Below are positions 27,421-38,875 of a DNA stretch of 64,000 nucleotides, piece by piece. Position 1 is the first letter of the stretch. The number at the start of each line of letters is the position of its first letter. Under the pieces are notes generated by a model that ran no database searches, was not told where the DNA came from, and worked only from the letters and a program-made list of their open reading frames with translations. Location of the stretch: NCBI GenBank assembly GCA_973895155.1, contig OZ316891.1, forward strand, positions 25,978,001-26,042,000, given 5' to 3'. The stretch comes from Marsupella aquatica. Lineage: Eukaryota; Marchantiophyta. The position numbers and the translations under genes are program-made.

Positions 27421-28623
27421 AGTCAAATCCCGTCAATGAAGGTTTCAATCGGTGTGTAGGTGCGTGTCAATTGGTCATCGGTGCCAACGATGGCCCCATT
27501 CGGCGACGAACTTTCGTCTCAAAAAAGGGCCATGCAATACCAAACACGCACACTAAGACGCGGCACATCACTGCAATGCATTTATATAGCTATGGATCAA
27601 ATCCATATCTGCCCTATGTGAGCCACCCGAGAGACCAGGACAGGGTGAGAATGATTGATGATGCACTGATGATGAGGTCTACTGTAGATCTGCCCATCCG
27701 AGAAGGAGCAATCGAACTTTGCCTAGTAGAACACCAAGGATCCTTTGATTCACTCCAAATCCTCCTGGTCTTCGAAAAGTCTATTTACAGTGGTGAAGCT
27801 GGGAACCAATCTTGCTCTCTACCACGTCCGATGATAGTGTCCCAGTCCCACCCCCGGCATCACTTTTGGCACGAATCGAATGACTTTTACGTGTGTCGGG
27901 TTACGAACGCAGAACTTTGTTAATCCGCTCCAGAACTGATGATCGACTGACTGGCATGGCCCATGCTTTTACGCTGGTGAGTCTACTGCCCTCCTAACTC
28001 GTGATCACCGACACAGTCAGACATTCAGATTCAGCCCCTCTCCGACTCCCACTGCCGACTTTATTTAATAATTCATGTCAAACAGAAATCTTTTATTCCT
28101 GGTCCTTCTGGTGCAATTAACGGTAGCCCAGCTTTTGGGCTCCTTCTTGGGGGCGGCTATCTTTCTCGTACATGAGGAGCTTGGGAGACAGGGAGAGTCC
28201 CATCTTCAAAGCCAGGCAATCAGGCATGATGGACATGCAGATCTCTCCAAATCCTACTTTACAAAAAGCTCGTGTTCACAGCAGTACTCTCATCTCCCAC
28301 TCTCCCAGGGACTGAGGCTGACAATAATAAATCCGTTACTCCAAGCTCCACTGCGTTTTCTACTGCTCCTCTATCTGTCATCAATTGCTGCACTGCAAGT
28401 GACGTATGGCAATCGACACCTATTTTGACCGCAATAGACTGACTCGGTCGACAGAACAACTTCTGCTCGTAATGACACTTCAAAACGTGGTAATATAAGG
28501 TGGGTACTCATTGATTAATTTAAAGAAACTAACAAGTTGATGTTTATAATAGTATGGAGCGAATCGTACACAGTATATCTAATATTTCCTGAACAACGCC
28601 AGAGCTGGAATTGACAACAGCGC

Positions 28624-28701
28624 AGTGGTCATCGGGCACACTCAGTCCACTACGATTGAATGTAGTGGTCATCGGGCACACGCAGTCCACTACGACTGAA
28701 T
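28624..28701 (+). repeat. Tandem duplication, about 40 bp twice
   Basis: The phrase gtggtcatcgggcacac, then cagtccactacga-tgaatgta occurs twice in tandem with two substitutions. The unit contains agtgg and its complement ccact, so each copy can fold on itself. Confidence 0.7.
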
Positions 28702-29478
28702 GTACCGCATGGTGCCAGATTGCCATCTGAGGAAGGTTCAGGCTGGGCGTCAGGGAACGATATCGCCAGCAGAAAACCAGTGCGCGACGAGAGCGAGCAG
28801 AGAGACAGCAGCTCTGACGACGGGCTGATCTTTCGTTGGGCCGCGCGCCCATCATCGGCTGTGGTAGAGACTAGACGAGCTCGAATTGCCTGAGAGATGT
28901 ACCGAGGTAAGAGATTGGGCTTTTTCTCAAGTATGAGAAAATCCAATGGGGGTCTCAAAACCTGATCCAAAGGCTTTTTCAGTTCTAGTGTCCCTTGTTT
29001 CTCCTCTGTAGTGTCTTTTATTAGGGAGTCTCAAGCTACTCTTAGTAGCTGGTTCCAGGAGATTTCTTTTGACCAAAATGCTCCTTGCCGGATAGCAGAC
29101 AATAAATTTGTGTTTCCCACAAAACAGGACTGTCAGTAACTCGGGCTGTCAGTGCACTGGTGTTCTTATGAACAATCGCTCCACAAGAGCATGAAATGTG
29201 TAGGTTCCCTTCAAGAATGCCTGGTTAGCGCCTTTGAAAAATCATGATATGTGCTGGTCTGCAGGGGTATAGTGTGACCTGTCTCAAACCGGAACACCGG
29301 GCAAGACAAATTTGACCAAAATACTAGTTTTGGTCATGACCACGGACATATAATTTCCATCACTGGTGTCCAAATTTTCTTGGGATTAATGTGCAGGTTT
29401 GAGATACCCTATTGGCAGGGTCTCCTGCCTTTGAGATTGTGTCTCAAAGTTGGGTGCCTTTTGCGGCTATATATATAC

Positions 29479-29760
29479 CGGTAGGTTAAGGTTGCCGGCA
29501 ACATGCAAACTTATGGACAATCAAATTCATAACCTTTTGTTGATATTTATGTACTTGTAGGATAAGGTTACTGACAAAAAAAACTGTGGACAGCCAAATT
29601 TTATGACAACATCTGGACCTATAGTGCTTTGAGAGAATCCAACAAGGGTCTCAAACCTCAAAACTTGATGTACCTTAACTACTACTAGGTTAAGGTTCAT
29701 TACCTGAAAAAAACTTATGAACAGCCAAATTCATAATCCATAACATTTTGACTTAAAGTT
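29479..29760 (+). repeat. Diverged repeat, three copies
   Basis: Three diverged copies (near 29479, 29556 and 29683) share taggttaaggtt, a spacer, then aaacttatggacagccaaattcata. Spacing between copies varies. They lie next to the 3' end of the LINE and could be part of an older insertion. Confidence 0.5.
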
Positions 29761-29959
29761 GTGAATCTAATAGTAGGGGATCTCCACCCTAAAAACTTGA
29801 TTAAAACTGACGGCCAGTCATATTCATAATGAATATTTTTTGACATAAAGAATAAACATATGCCATGATAGTAAGTACTCGTAGAAACTACTGAAAAGAA
29901 ACTGAAAATAATAATTTTTGACAACCCTTGACAATAATGAAGAAATAGTGAAAACAGTT

Positions 29960-32900
29960 ATTACCATTTCTTTATGGCCAAAAGTGGCCAAAAGTCATCC
30001 CCCCTACCTTTGAGATGCCCTAAAGAACAGAAATATACACACTTTTTATATACAAAGGGACCAAACAGAGTACAAATGAACAAACAAAAGAGGGCCCAAG
30101 TGGACAAAACCAATCGAAAAAGAAGTGAGCAAAAGGGAACCACTAAACACCAAGAAAGAGGAACTAAAAGTAAGAAATGAACAATAGGGAACCCCTAAAA
30201 ACCAAGAAAGAGAGAGAGACTAAAACTAACCCAAGCGGACCGAGGTCCTCATCATTCCTACCGATTGTGGCAAAAAGCTAATGGTCCACATCAAGAGTCA
30301 AAACTAGATCGGCAAGTGGGATTGGAACATCCTCAAGGGGAGCTAGCCGTTGCGGAGGCACACTAGCACCCACTGTAAGAGATCGACGATAGATGGCCCG
30401 AGCTTGAGCACGCTGTAAGGTGACTGAAATGCGTTGGCGAAAGTGCGTGGTCAAAATAGAAAGCGGGGGTCCGGTGGGACCCATTCGGCCATGAACATCC
30501 CGGGCAGCTTGCCGAAGAAGCCCATCAAACTGAGGATGAAGACGCCCAAATAGCTCCACAGCAAGGGGGAGGAAGCTGTCGGATGAAGCTCGTGCAGCAT
30601 ATTTGGCCTCCTTCGTTGTTGCCGCACGTGACGCTGCTGCCCCTGCCGTAGTTGCCGCTGTCCCAATGATGTCTTGGCGCAATGGGTTTGCCACCACAAC
30701 ATCTGCCAAAGTACGTTGACCCTCACGGACCATGGTAAGATCCACCCGTAACCGCTATGATGGAGGACCAGGTAACTCGAGTACCACCTCCCGCCACACG
30801 CATACCAAAGAGCCAGAGAGAACCTGAGCAGTCGCATCTCGCACAGCGTCGTGAACAATAATGGTTTCACCTCCCAAACTGCACCGAAGAAGATGGACAC
30901 CTATGGCATCACAAGGCTTCCCACAAGTGCAAGAAGGAGGTAAACCTGCAAGAAGTGGGTGGGGCAGCCCCAGACGAAGACGCATGGCTGTGGAGAACTC
31001 CGTTGAAGACATCCGCAAATGAGGAATGACTGGATTGGCCTGAAGCCATCCACCTGCGCCCTTCCCTCCGGAAGAAAGAATCCGAGCTCGGTCCGTGTCA
31101 AGTGCCTCGGAGAGGATGCTGGAAAGGGTGAAAGTGTGCATACGCCCAGCGAGGTCTGCCTGAAGACGAACGGGATCCAAGGATAAAAACTCCTGGAAAG
31201 AAGGTAACGCGGCGCGAACGGGATCTGGTAATGAGGACCGCGCTGCGCGCAAATGAACCTGAAACGGGAGGGAACCCTCCTCTACCTCCATGAGAGATGA
31301 AAGTAAAAAAGGGTGATCCTCAATAAGAAAACGATCGGCCAACAACGAGAAGGCGGCCGCCCATGCACCCAAAAAGGCCAAAGGTGCAAGGCTCTCAATG
31401 GAAGTAAGCCCAAAACCACCCTGCGAAATAGGAAGACTGAGTTGTCGATGAAGCCACGGAGATGAGAGCAACGTACCCAGACCTAAAAGAGAGGCCAGGG
31501 TCTGACGAATGGAGACATCAAATGCTCGAAGGTGGAGACAAAGATCCTCGGTAGGGGGATGCGTCCTACCCAGATAAGACGCACGAGGGTGGATGCACCT
31601 CAACAACATCCCAAATGCTGCCTGAGAATCTGCTAACTTAGGGAGCATAGGAGTATGGGCTAAGGCAGCCTGTATAGAGTCAGCGATGAAAGATGAGCAA
31701 AAGGAGGCGGTACTGATTGGGGAGCCAAGGACCCGAAGACCATCGGCTGGACGGAAGAACCCTGGGGGAAGCACAAGATCAGAGGGTAACCCAGCTGGAC
31801 TCCATGCATGACTCTTCACAGGCTGAACTCGTAAACCGAGGCCCATCAAATGGGTGGAAAGAGTGGCGAGGGCAGAAGTAACCGCGGCAGGAGGACCAAT
31901 GATGTGGGTGTCATCTGAAAGGGAGGGGAAGATACACTGGGGGTGGGCCATGGCAGCTTCCCGTAAAGCTATAAAATGGGCAATGGCAAAAAGAGGCCCA
32001 CCCAAAGGGTCACCCTGACGTGTACCTTCTGCAGAGGAAAGAGTGGTATACACACCTGTAGAGGAGTGATGACTATAGAAGAGTGGGGCCTCGAGTCCAT
32101 AAAAACAACGGACAAAGGGGATCAGGGACTGGATGTCTGGATCCGCCGCCCTCAAAGCACGAAAAATGGCTGCCCGAGAAACCGTATTAAAAGCGTTAGA
32201 GACATCAACCTGGAGGACAACCCAATCAGGGTGGAGGTCCAATGTAGCTCGAATACCCGCAATAACCGTCTCACAACCGCCAGGAACGCCAACTGCAAAC
32301 TGATGTGGGGAGAGATGATCCGATAGTGCAGAGCGAAACTGTGAGGAAAGTGTGCGAGACACAAGACGAAGAAAAACCTCCCCAATAGCAATTGGCCGAA
32401 CACCCGGTGAAGACTTAGCCATGGCCAATAAACGAGAAGCACTCAAGAGCCGAGAGACGGGAGGAGGCAAACGACCGGCTGCAATACACTGGCAAAAGGA
32501 GAAGAAAACTGGAAAACCAAACTGAGGATCCTCAGGGGGGAATAAATCACGAAAATGCTCAAAGACATAGCCGGAGGGGCCACCAGCAGAACAACACGGG
32601 GCATGGAGGAAGGCATAGGTGAAGTGGTCCCTACTAAACTGAAGATCCTCCTCAGGCTCAAAATCCTCGACAAACAAAGGGAGCTGATCATGGGGCTGCG
32701 GATGGAGATCCTGAAGGGCCAACGAGGTGACCTCGCCAGGGGGGGCTGGTGTGGTGGGAGAAAGGGCCTGGATAGCCCGACGATATTCACCAACCTGGGC
32801 TAAACGACAAGAGCGACGAAGACGTCTATGCTCAGGGGGATGAGAGTGGCGAGCTGGGTCAGACAAAGCACGGGCGGTAAAAGACCGGGCGCGAAGAAAG

Positions 32901-33160
32901 TACTCTTCCTGAAGCTGCTCCCAATCTCCCCGCAAAAAACGATGGATACGAGAGGCAGTCTCACGGTGACCCACACGACCACCATGACTAGGGAGGGTAA
33001 GAGTCCACTGTGGAAAAAGCATCAGTAAAGACTAATAGGAGACCTCCATAGGATGCGCCAAGATAAGCTGCATGAGTTGCAACAAGGAGGACCGAACTAT
33101 AGGGCGCAGCGCCAGAGGAATGTGGTTATAAAGGCGAGGTCTAATGTACCCTGGATGGTA
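29960..33160 (-). mobile_element. LINE with restriction-like endonuclease
   Basis: A non-LTR retrotransposon in minus orientation. The coding frame (30278-33160) holds a reverse transcriptase, a CCHC-like knuckle and a PD-(D/E)XK-type endonuclease at the C-terminus, the order of the R2/R4/NeSL/Utopia-like superfamilies. The sequence from about 30277 down to 29960 is non-coding and presumed 3' UTR; its exact end is not defined, and no poly(A) tail or target-site duplication was seen. The 5' end is cut exactly where the foldback element at 33161 begins. G+C content is visibly higher than in the flanks. The copy is defective because of in-frame stops. Confidence 0.75.
30278..33160 (-). pseudogene. 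Reverse transcriptase-endonuclease ORF, broken
   Basis: A single frame of 961 codons interrupted by TAG at 33032-33034 and TAG at 30755-30757. The longest uninterrupted part (from the ATG at 33022) is 755 residues. It contains RT motif A (QVDVSNAF, about 271-278), motif B (EGTRQGDPLGGPLF, about 332-345) and motif C (SLSDDTHIIGP, about 367-377). Motif C is an SDD variant of the usual A/G-DD. A CxC-x9-H-x3-C knuckle lies at 698-714. After the second stop, 155 more residues continue in the same frame and show the endonuclease signature: ADVVVANP followed by AA-xx-K-xx-KY (TKEAKYAA). The enzyme would nick target DNA and reverse-transcribe the element RNA from the nick. The missing N-terminus would hold the DNA-binding fingers of such proteins. 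Few disruptions suggest recent activity. Confidence 0.8.
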
Positions 33161-33904
33161 CTTTCATGACTTTTCTCTTTGTATATTTGAGTGCATTAAT
33201 TCTCCATAATGCACCCCTTTTGTTGAGGAGGGGATTATACAAAACACCATAAATATAGTAAAAGTAAAAATTAAATCTAGATTTATCATACAAAAGTAAT
33301 AATGAAATTTAGTCAAGATCTCAAGATGATAACCAAATCTTATATGGTGATGCCAACAAATTATCTATGAATAGAATCTTATATGACTAAAGAAAGTATA
33401 TTTTGGCCAATTTCATAACACCCACTTCTTGGATGACACTTTAATTTGAATTTTCTATTTCAGGGATTCACTTTTTCTTGTTTGTTATCAAAAAATCACT
33501 CAAGTTTTTACGTACATTAATGTCCTAGTTACGGGCTTTCTGAAAATTGCCCTCAAAACTCGGGCTACTGCCCTCGTTACGGACCCCCATGGGAAGTTCC
33601 TTCCAAAATCCCTAGCACCACGTTGAGCCACATCAGCAGGAATGGTCACAAACAAGAAAATCTAGATGTAAAAGAAGAACAAAACCTGATGGTTCGTGTT
33701 TGTAACAAGGCAATAAAAAATTGTCAATCCCAGTCGGGATCCCGGTAACTGTAAAAATGATAAAAAAACTGAAGAGTAAAGTTGAAACAAACAACGAATG
33801 AGGTAAAGAGTAATTAACATTTGGAAGTTCTAGAATTGATATATCAGTGTTTTGCATTAAATGTTAGATTTTTTTTAATTTCCAAAGATTTCAAAATAGA
33901 CACA

Positions 33905-34044
33905 GCTAGAGGAAGTAGAAACAAACTTTTGGGCTTCCAAGGTTTTGTAACAAGTATTTGGTGAAGTAAAAACAAACTGTTGGGTTTCCAAAGTTTTGTA
34001 ATCAATATTTGATAAAGTAAAAACAAACTGTTGGGTTTCCAAGT
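33905..34044 (+). repeat. 51-bp tandem repeat inside foldback element
   Basis: Two full copies and a partial third of a 51-bp unit. The phrase acaaactgttgggtttccaa starts at 33921 (variant), 33972 and 34023. Lies between the foldback arms. Confidence 0.75.
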
Positions 34045-34460
34045 GGTAACCGCAGTTGTAGATGATACATTTTAGATGGCTTGAGATGACAAAGGGAATG
34101 GCTTGATGACTTGAGATAAGATGACGAAGCTAATGGCTACCCTTATACTCTTAGATCTAGCAATTTGCCCTCTCACCCAAGCCAGTTTTTGGTGAATTTA
34201 GTAGGAATATTAAATATCCCTCGTGTAAGTTACAAAAAAATCCTGCGTACATTATTTGACAATTCCTCCTACTAACAGATGGAGTAGGCAAATGTCTTGC
34301 AGGTCGGGAAACCCTTAAACCACAGCTGCAGATATATATACCCGTAGCTCTCATTTCCACTGTGAATAAAGGGATGGGCAAGAGTGTTGTTTCATTGATC
34401 CAATTTGTTGAATGTATTTAAGTTTATCTCTCTGAGCAGGGGGTCCTCGAACTAATTTTT

Positions 34461-34834
34461 CAGGGCATTATATCCCACAATGCCCTCTAACCAGGACATT
34501 ATCCTATTCCTAAAGTCCTCATGAAAATAGATTGTGTGGCGGACTTGTAATTTTGAAGGTTTCTTTCTCTTGTGTGAAGGAGGATATGCTACGAATGGAC
34601 CCTTAGATATCCCTAGATATAACGATACCAGTCAGATTCCAACTACTGGATCTTGTGAATTGGTAGAAACTGGCCAATGGAAACCACAAAAATCAGGTGA
34701 ATTTTCAGCAAAAATGTGGTACGCTTTCTAAAAGAGGCGGATTTTGCAATATTTGGCATTTAAAAAAACGCTGGATTGTGAGGATGAATAGGATAATGTC
34801 CTGGTTAGAGGGCATTGTGGGATATAATGCCCTG
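34461..34834. repeat. Nested perfect 48-bp inverted repeat
   Basis: Positions 34461-34508 and 34787-34834 are perfect 48-bp reverse complements around a 278-bp centre. The right copy abuts the outer right arm of the foldback element. Perfect arms inside diverged outer arms suggest a younger insertion or gene conversion. Confidence 0.85.
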
Positions 34835-37800
34835 AAAAACGAGGGTAGTAGCCCGAGTTTTGAGGACATTACTTCCATAATGCCTATAACTAGGACATTA
34901 ATATATGTAAAAATTTGAGTGACTTTTTGATAACAAACAAGAAAAAATGAATCCCTAAAATATAAAATTCAGATTAAAAGGTCATCCAAGAAGTGGTTGC
35001 TATGGAATTGGCCAAAAATATACGTTCTTGAGTTATATTAGATTCTATTCATAGATATTTTGTTCATATCACCATATAAGATTTGGTTATCATCTTGAGA
35101 TCTTGACTAAATTAAAAAAATTGTGTATGATAAAACTATATTTAATTTTTACTTTTATTATATTTATAATGTTTTGTATAATTCTCTCCTCAAAAAAAGG
35201 GGTGCATTATGGAGAATTAATGCACTCAAATATACAAAGAGAAAAGTCATGAAAGGCTTTAGGAATGCTAACAGGTAGTAGACACATGGCATGGTAACGT
35301 GTGACAATACCTGCAGTGAATAGTCGTTATCCATAGTGCCTACATTTGTTTTTGACCCTTAATCTTCCTAGATTTTGGGAGAGCAGCTCGATTCTGGCTA
35401 TCAAGCCCTGTGACTTGGTGGGAAAGTGCCTAATGGGACCCCAAAAATCTGACCAACTTTAGTCAAAAGTGCTAAAGTTTCTGGCTGAGGTGGAATTTGG
35501 TGAGATTTCACCACTAAAAACTGTTGTATGAGAGCAATGTAGCAGAGCCGTGGAGGACTGAAATTGTTTGCCCACAAAAAGCATATCAGAACAATTGTGA
35601 AGGTTCTTGTTCAGTTTCAGCTCCTTGTGCTGGCCTTGGTTTTGCTTTGCACACCACATGGTTTTTGTTCCCAAACCCTCCCAGGAGGATTTCATAAGTG
35701 TGAGTCACAGGAACTCGAGCAAGCTTTGAATGTTTTTGTTGAAATTAGAAAAATACAAAATTGCAGGTTCCCCCCCTACAAGTCAAGTGGTGGCTTGTTG
35801 AAGTGTTGGTTCCTCCATCAAGAAATTACAAAAACCTGGTGTGAAGGTGAAGATAGGATGGTACAGAGCATTTGATCTAATAACTCTCATGGACCAAGCA
35901 TATTTTGACTGACACCAAGGGTCAACAAAAGAAGAGTGGTTATATGAGTAAAACATTTCATGGACCAAGCACAATTGGACACCAAACATGTAAACATTTA
36001 CGTGCTACATGATCCTTTCCCCGCCAAGTCCTACAGCATATTGCACCAAACGGGGAATGAAATTTTCAGAAATTGACAATATTTAAAGACGGAGAAAAAA
36101 TATCCGGACGAAGAACCATTTCCGGAAAACGAGGAACAGATTGAAAAAAAAAATGTTATTACCCAGATAATGTTTCTTTCAATTCCAACTCGATATGTTT
36201 TGATTTGTTGACAGCTGCCAAATGGACACCTGCATATTTGCTTCTGCGGCCGTACCCGATTGTGGAATAACAAGTCTTAAATATATAACCAAAGGTTTTT
36301 CGACTATTTCGCGTGTGCAGCGACAACAAGAGCGCAAATTGGATGGATATTTTGAAACTTGTAATTCCGAATTCGGACTTGTTCCCCTGTGGTTGAGTAC
36401 GAGTCTCAAGGAGAAAAAAATTATGTAAGCAAATGACCTAGTTTGAGAGAAGAAATTTGCCCAACGATTAATGGCAAAAGAACTACGCCCACTCTTCTGC
36501 TTAACACAGCCAGGTTTTTAAGTACATTCAGTTGGCCACGACTGACCCCCTATACCAAAGCCCAGGTACATTGGCAAGATCATAGATGAAAACTGTTCTC
36601 AATAACTCAGACCCAAATTATTTGGGTATAAAGTAGACGCGTGTGATCAAATTGGGGATCAAATGTCAAATCCCAAGTATCTCTCTATGTTCTATCCCAG
36701 GTCCTTCTGTGAATTAAAGAGTCCCATCAACAGCACTACTTGCTGCTTTGGTCATCTCAATCTAATGCAAACAAAATTTAGCAACCTGGAGAATTATAAA
36801 CTTTGGCCCAAGGTGGTCTTTTTGGGCACGCTTTGGCCAAAGGTGTGAGTAACAAGATGTGAGACAAGATGTTGTTCTCATGAGTGAAGTAGAAATGATC
36901 TAAATAATCTGCCCTCCTTGTGTCCATAAGTTCTCCTCATGGTTTTTTTTACTAAATTTATGATGTTAATTAATTTGAGTGTCATTACCTGAGGTAAGTA
37001 CATAAGTATTTCTACTCGTGTACATTATGATGGAGCAGAGCCCAATACCATAGACTTGAACTTTTCCTTGTCATTCTTATTTTTCTTTACATGTGTATTT
37101 TTATTCTTGTATCTTATGTGCACAACTTTTTCTGTATCATAAACTTGTGCTTTTCCTAGACAGTCAATATGTCCCCTTTATATTTGCCACAAAAAATTAG
37201 ATCACCTGCATATCACAAATAAAAAACAAAAAGTGAAGCATGTTCCAAGCTATATTAACGAGTGTGGGTCCCCCACCCAGAGGAAAGCAAAAAGTACTCT
37301 AAAAAGTAAAATCTCCCCGTTCCCTACAGTAGTCCTTTTGTGTCCCGGCCTCCCGTTAAATGTCCCTTAATTTTCCACCCTCTTTAAAAATTCAAAAGGG
37401 AAAAAACATTAAAAGGAAAAACAGTTTGTATAAACCAATTAAATTATAAGTACACAGCTGCCCATAATTTTCTCCCACCAAAAAAGTGTGAAAAAACACA
37501 TCAGGAATCAAACAAAGAAAAAACCCAAAGGAGTTCAATATTCCCCTCATATCTTATTCCTCACCGTGATCTGACCAGAACACTTAGTTTATATAATGTA
37601 TATACATGTGTCTCACAATACACTTAGGGTCTCTTTGTCAGAGCCATTTGGGGTCTCTTTGACCCTCTTCATAACAATTGAAGCATGTGTTGCGTTCCAC
37701 TACAGAGTTTTGCAGACAAATGCATTATGGCCCTTTTTTGGGGGGCCCCATCAAACCTACAGGAAAAGTTCAGCCAATGCCTAACCTGGCAGAATAGGGG

Positions 37801-37900
37801 TCTAGTAATCACATTCAGAGACAATTTACTAATGCTACTGGGTGACTTAGTGCCACGTGTCACGCACAAAGTACAAAACAAGTTGTGAGTACGATATATA

Positions 37901-37904
<4 letters not shown>

Positions 37905-37955
<51 letters not shown>
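37905..37955. repeat. (TA)n microsatellite
   Basis: About 25 uninterrupted TA dinucleotides, with a short gatatata lead-in before it. Confidence 0.95.
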
Positions 37956-37959
<4 letters not shown>

Positions 37960-38559
37960 CAAACTGCCAAAGTATGATTGGGTATTTTCATGTGTTGCAC
38001 CCTGTGTTGAGAAGGCTTAAGACAACTCAGCATCGAGAAACTTTACACGTACTTATGTCTTGTTACAAGCACATTTTCACACGTTTCCCATGTGGAAAAA
38101 GTAAGTTTAATGGATTACTGTAGTTACAAGAGCATGTCTCCATGTTTGGGTGTCAATAATGCCTGAATGTCCGTGCCCGTCCCTGTGCAAATAAACTAAG
38201 TGCCAAAAACACTAGCTACCAGAGAATTTATGGCATATGGTTTCACTCGACAGAGTAGGTCATCAATTGTCAAATTGGAAGTGAATGTAAGAAAGATTTG
38301 TTTCATCTGTTGTTTCCCCTTATTGACATTTGAAACCAGTCTATCGTGAAATTGCCTGAAGGGTGTATCATTATAGCATCCGAGTAGTGTAATTGGACAC
38401 AAATTAATAAATGAAAAGAACATACATGCTTTGATTCTTTAAGTCCATAGCTACACAAGTGCCCATTTTATGCCCATAAAGCATACAATCCAATATTCAA
38501 TTGTAGTACCTTATGACAAACACTCATACTAACATCAAAAGTTTGAAAGTGATAAGCCT

Positions 38560-38653
38560 TGCCAGGGTTTTTGCTTTGCTTTGTTTTGTTTTGATTTTTG
38601 ATTTTGTTTGTTTGTTTTTGTTTGTTTGTTTTTTTGGGTTGGGGGGGGGGGGG
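38560..38653 (+). repeat. T/G-rich simple repeat with poly-G
   Basis: A run built from tttg and ttttg words (about 38566-38635) that ends in 13 consecutive G at 38641-38653. Exact length is likely to be error-prone. Confidence 0.85.
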
Positions 38654-38759
38654 AGGCTCGAGAGATAACTTCCAGGCTGACTGTGCACATCCATGTTCTT
38701 GTGTGCACAGTACATTTGGGCTTGGTTGGTCCTGTGTACTTAACACTGCAAAGGGTAGC

Positions 38760-38875
38760 TGTGCAGTTAAGGCAGTTCATCGCCGCATTGGAGCGCGCAA
38801 GTGCCATAACCCCCTGGCCTTCCTGCTTGTGTGAATACATTGTACACATTGTATACACAATACAAAGGAATCTGA
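38760..38875. repeat. Single copy of the 16.6-kb dispersed repeat
   Basis: Shares gcatt-gagc--gcaa, the CCCC-rich block and gaatacattgt...attgtat with the tandem copies at 16535-16835. Confidence 0.45.

Larger units (their letters stand above)
26889..29959. other. Intergenic, repeats only
   Basis: Invertase promoter at the left edge. Open frames at 27324-27923 and 28075-28428 lack recognisable domains. Contains a tRNA-like segment (27285-27420), a short tandem duplication (28624-28701) and diverged repeats (29479-29760). Confidence 0.4.
33161..35255. mobile_element. Foldback element, about 418-bp inverted arms
   Basis: The left arm (33161-33578) begins ctttcatgacttttctcttt, and the right arm (34839-35255) ends with its reverse complement. 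The arms stay recognisably inverted over about 418 bp with substitutions and small indels. The 1.26-kb interior has no open frame resembling a transposase, so the element is non-autonomous. A second, nested inverted repeat sits inside (34461-34834). No convincing target-site duplication: the left flank reads ggatggta and the right flank gctttagg. Long arms around a non-coding centre fit a foldback or MULE-like non-autonomous DNA transposon. Confidence 0.8.

Noticed and set aside
27324-27923. 199-codon open frame on the + strand
   Set aside because: No domain, covers a tRNA-like repeat, and composition is not gene-like.
31976-32326. 116-codon open frame on the + strand
   Set aside because: Antisense to the reverse transcriptase frame.
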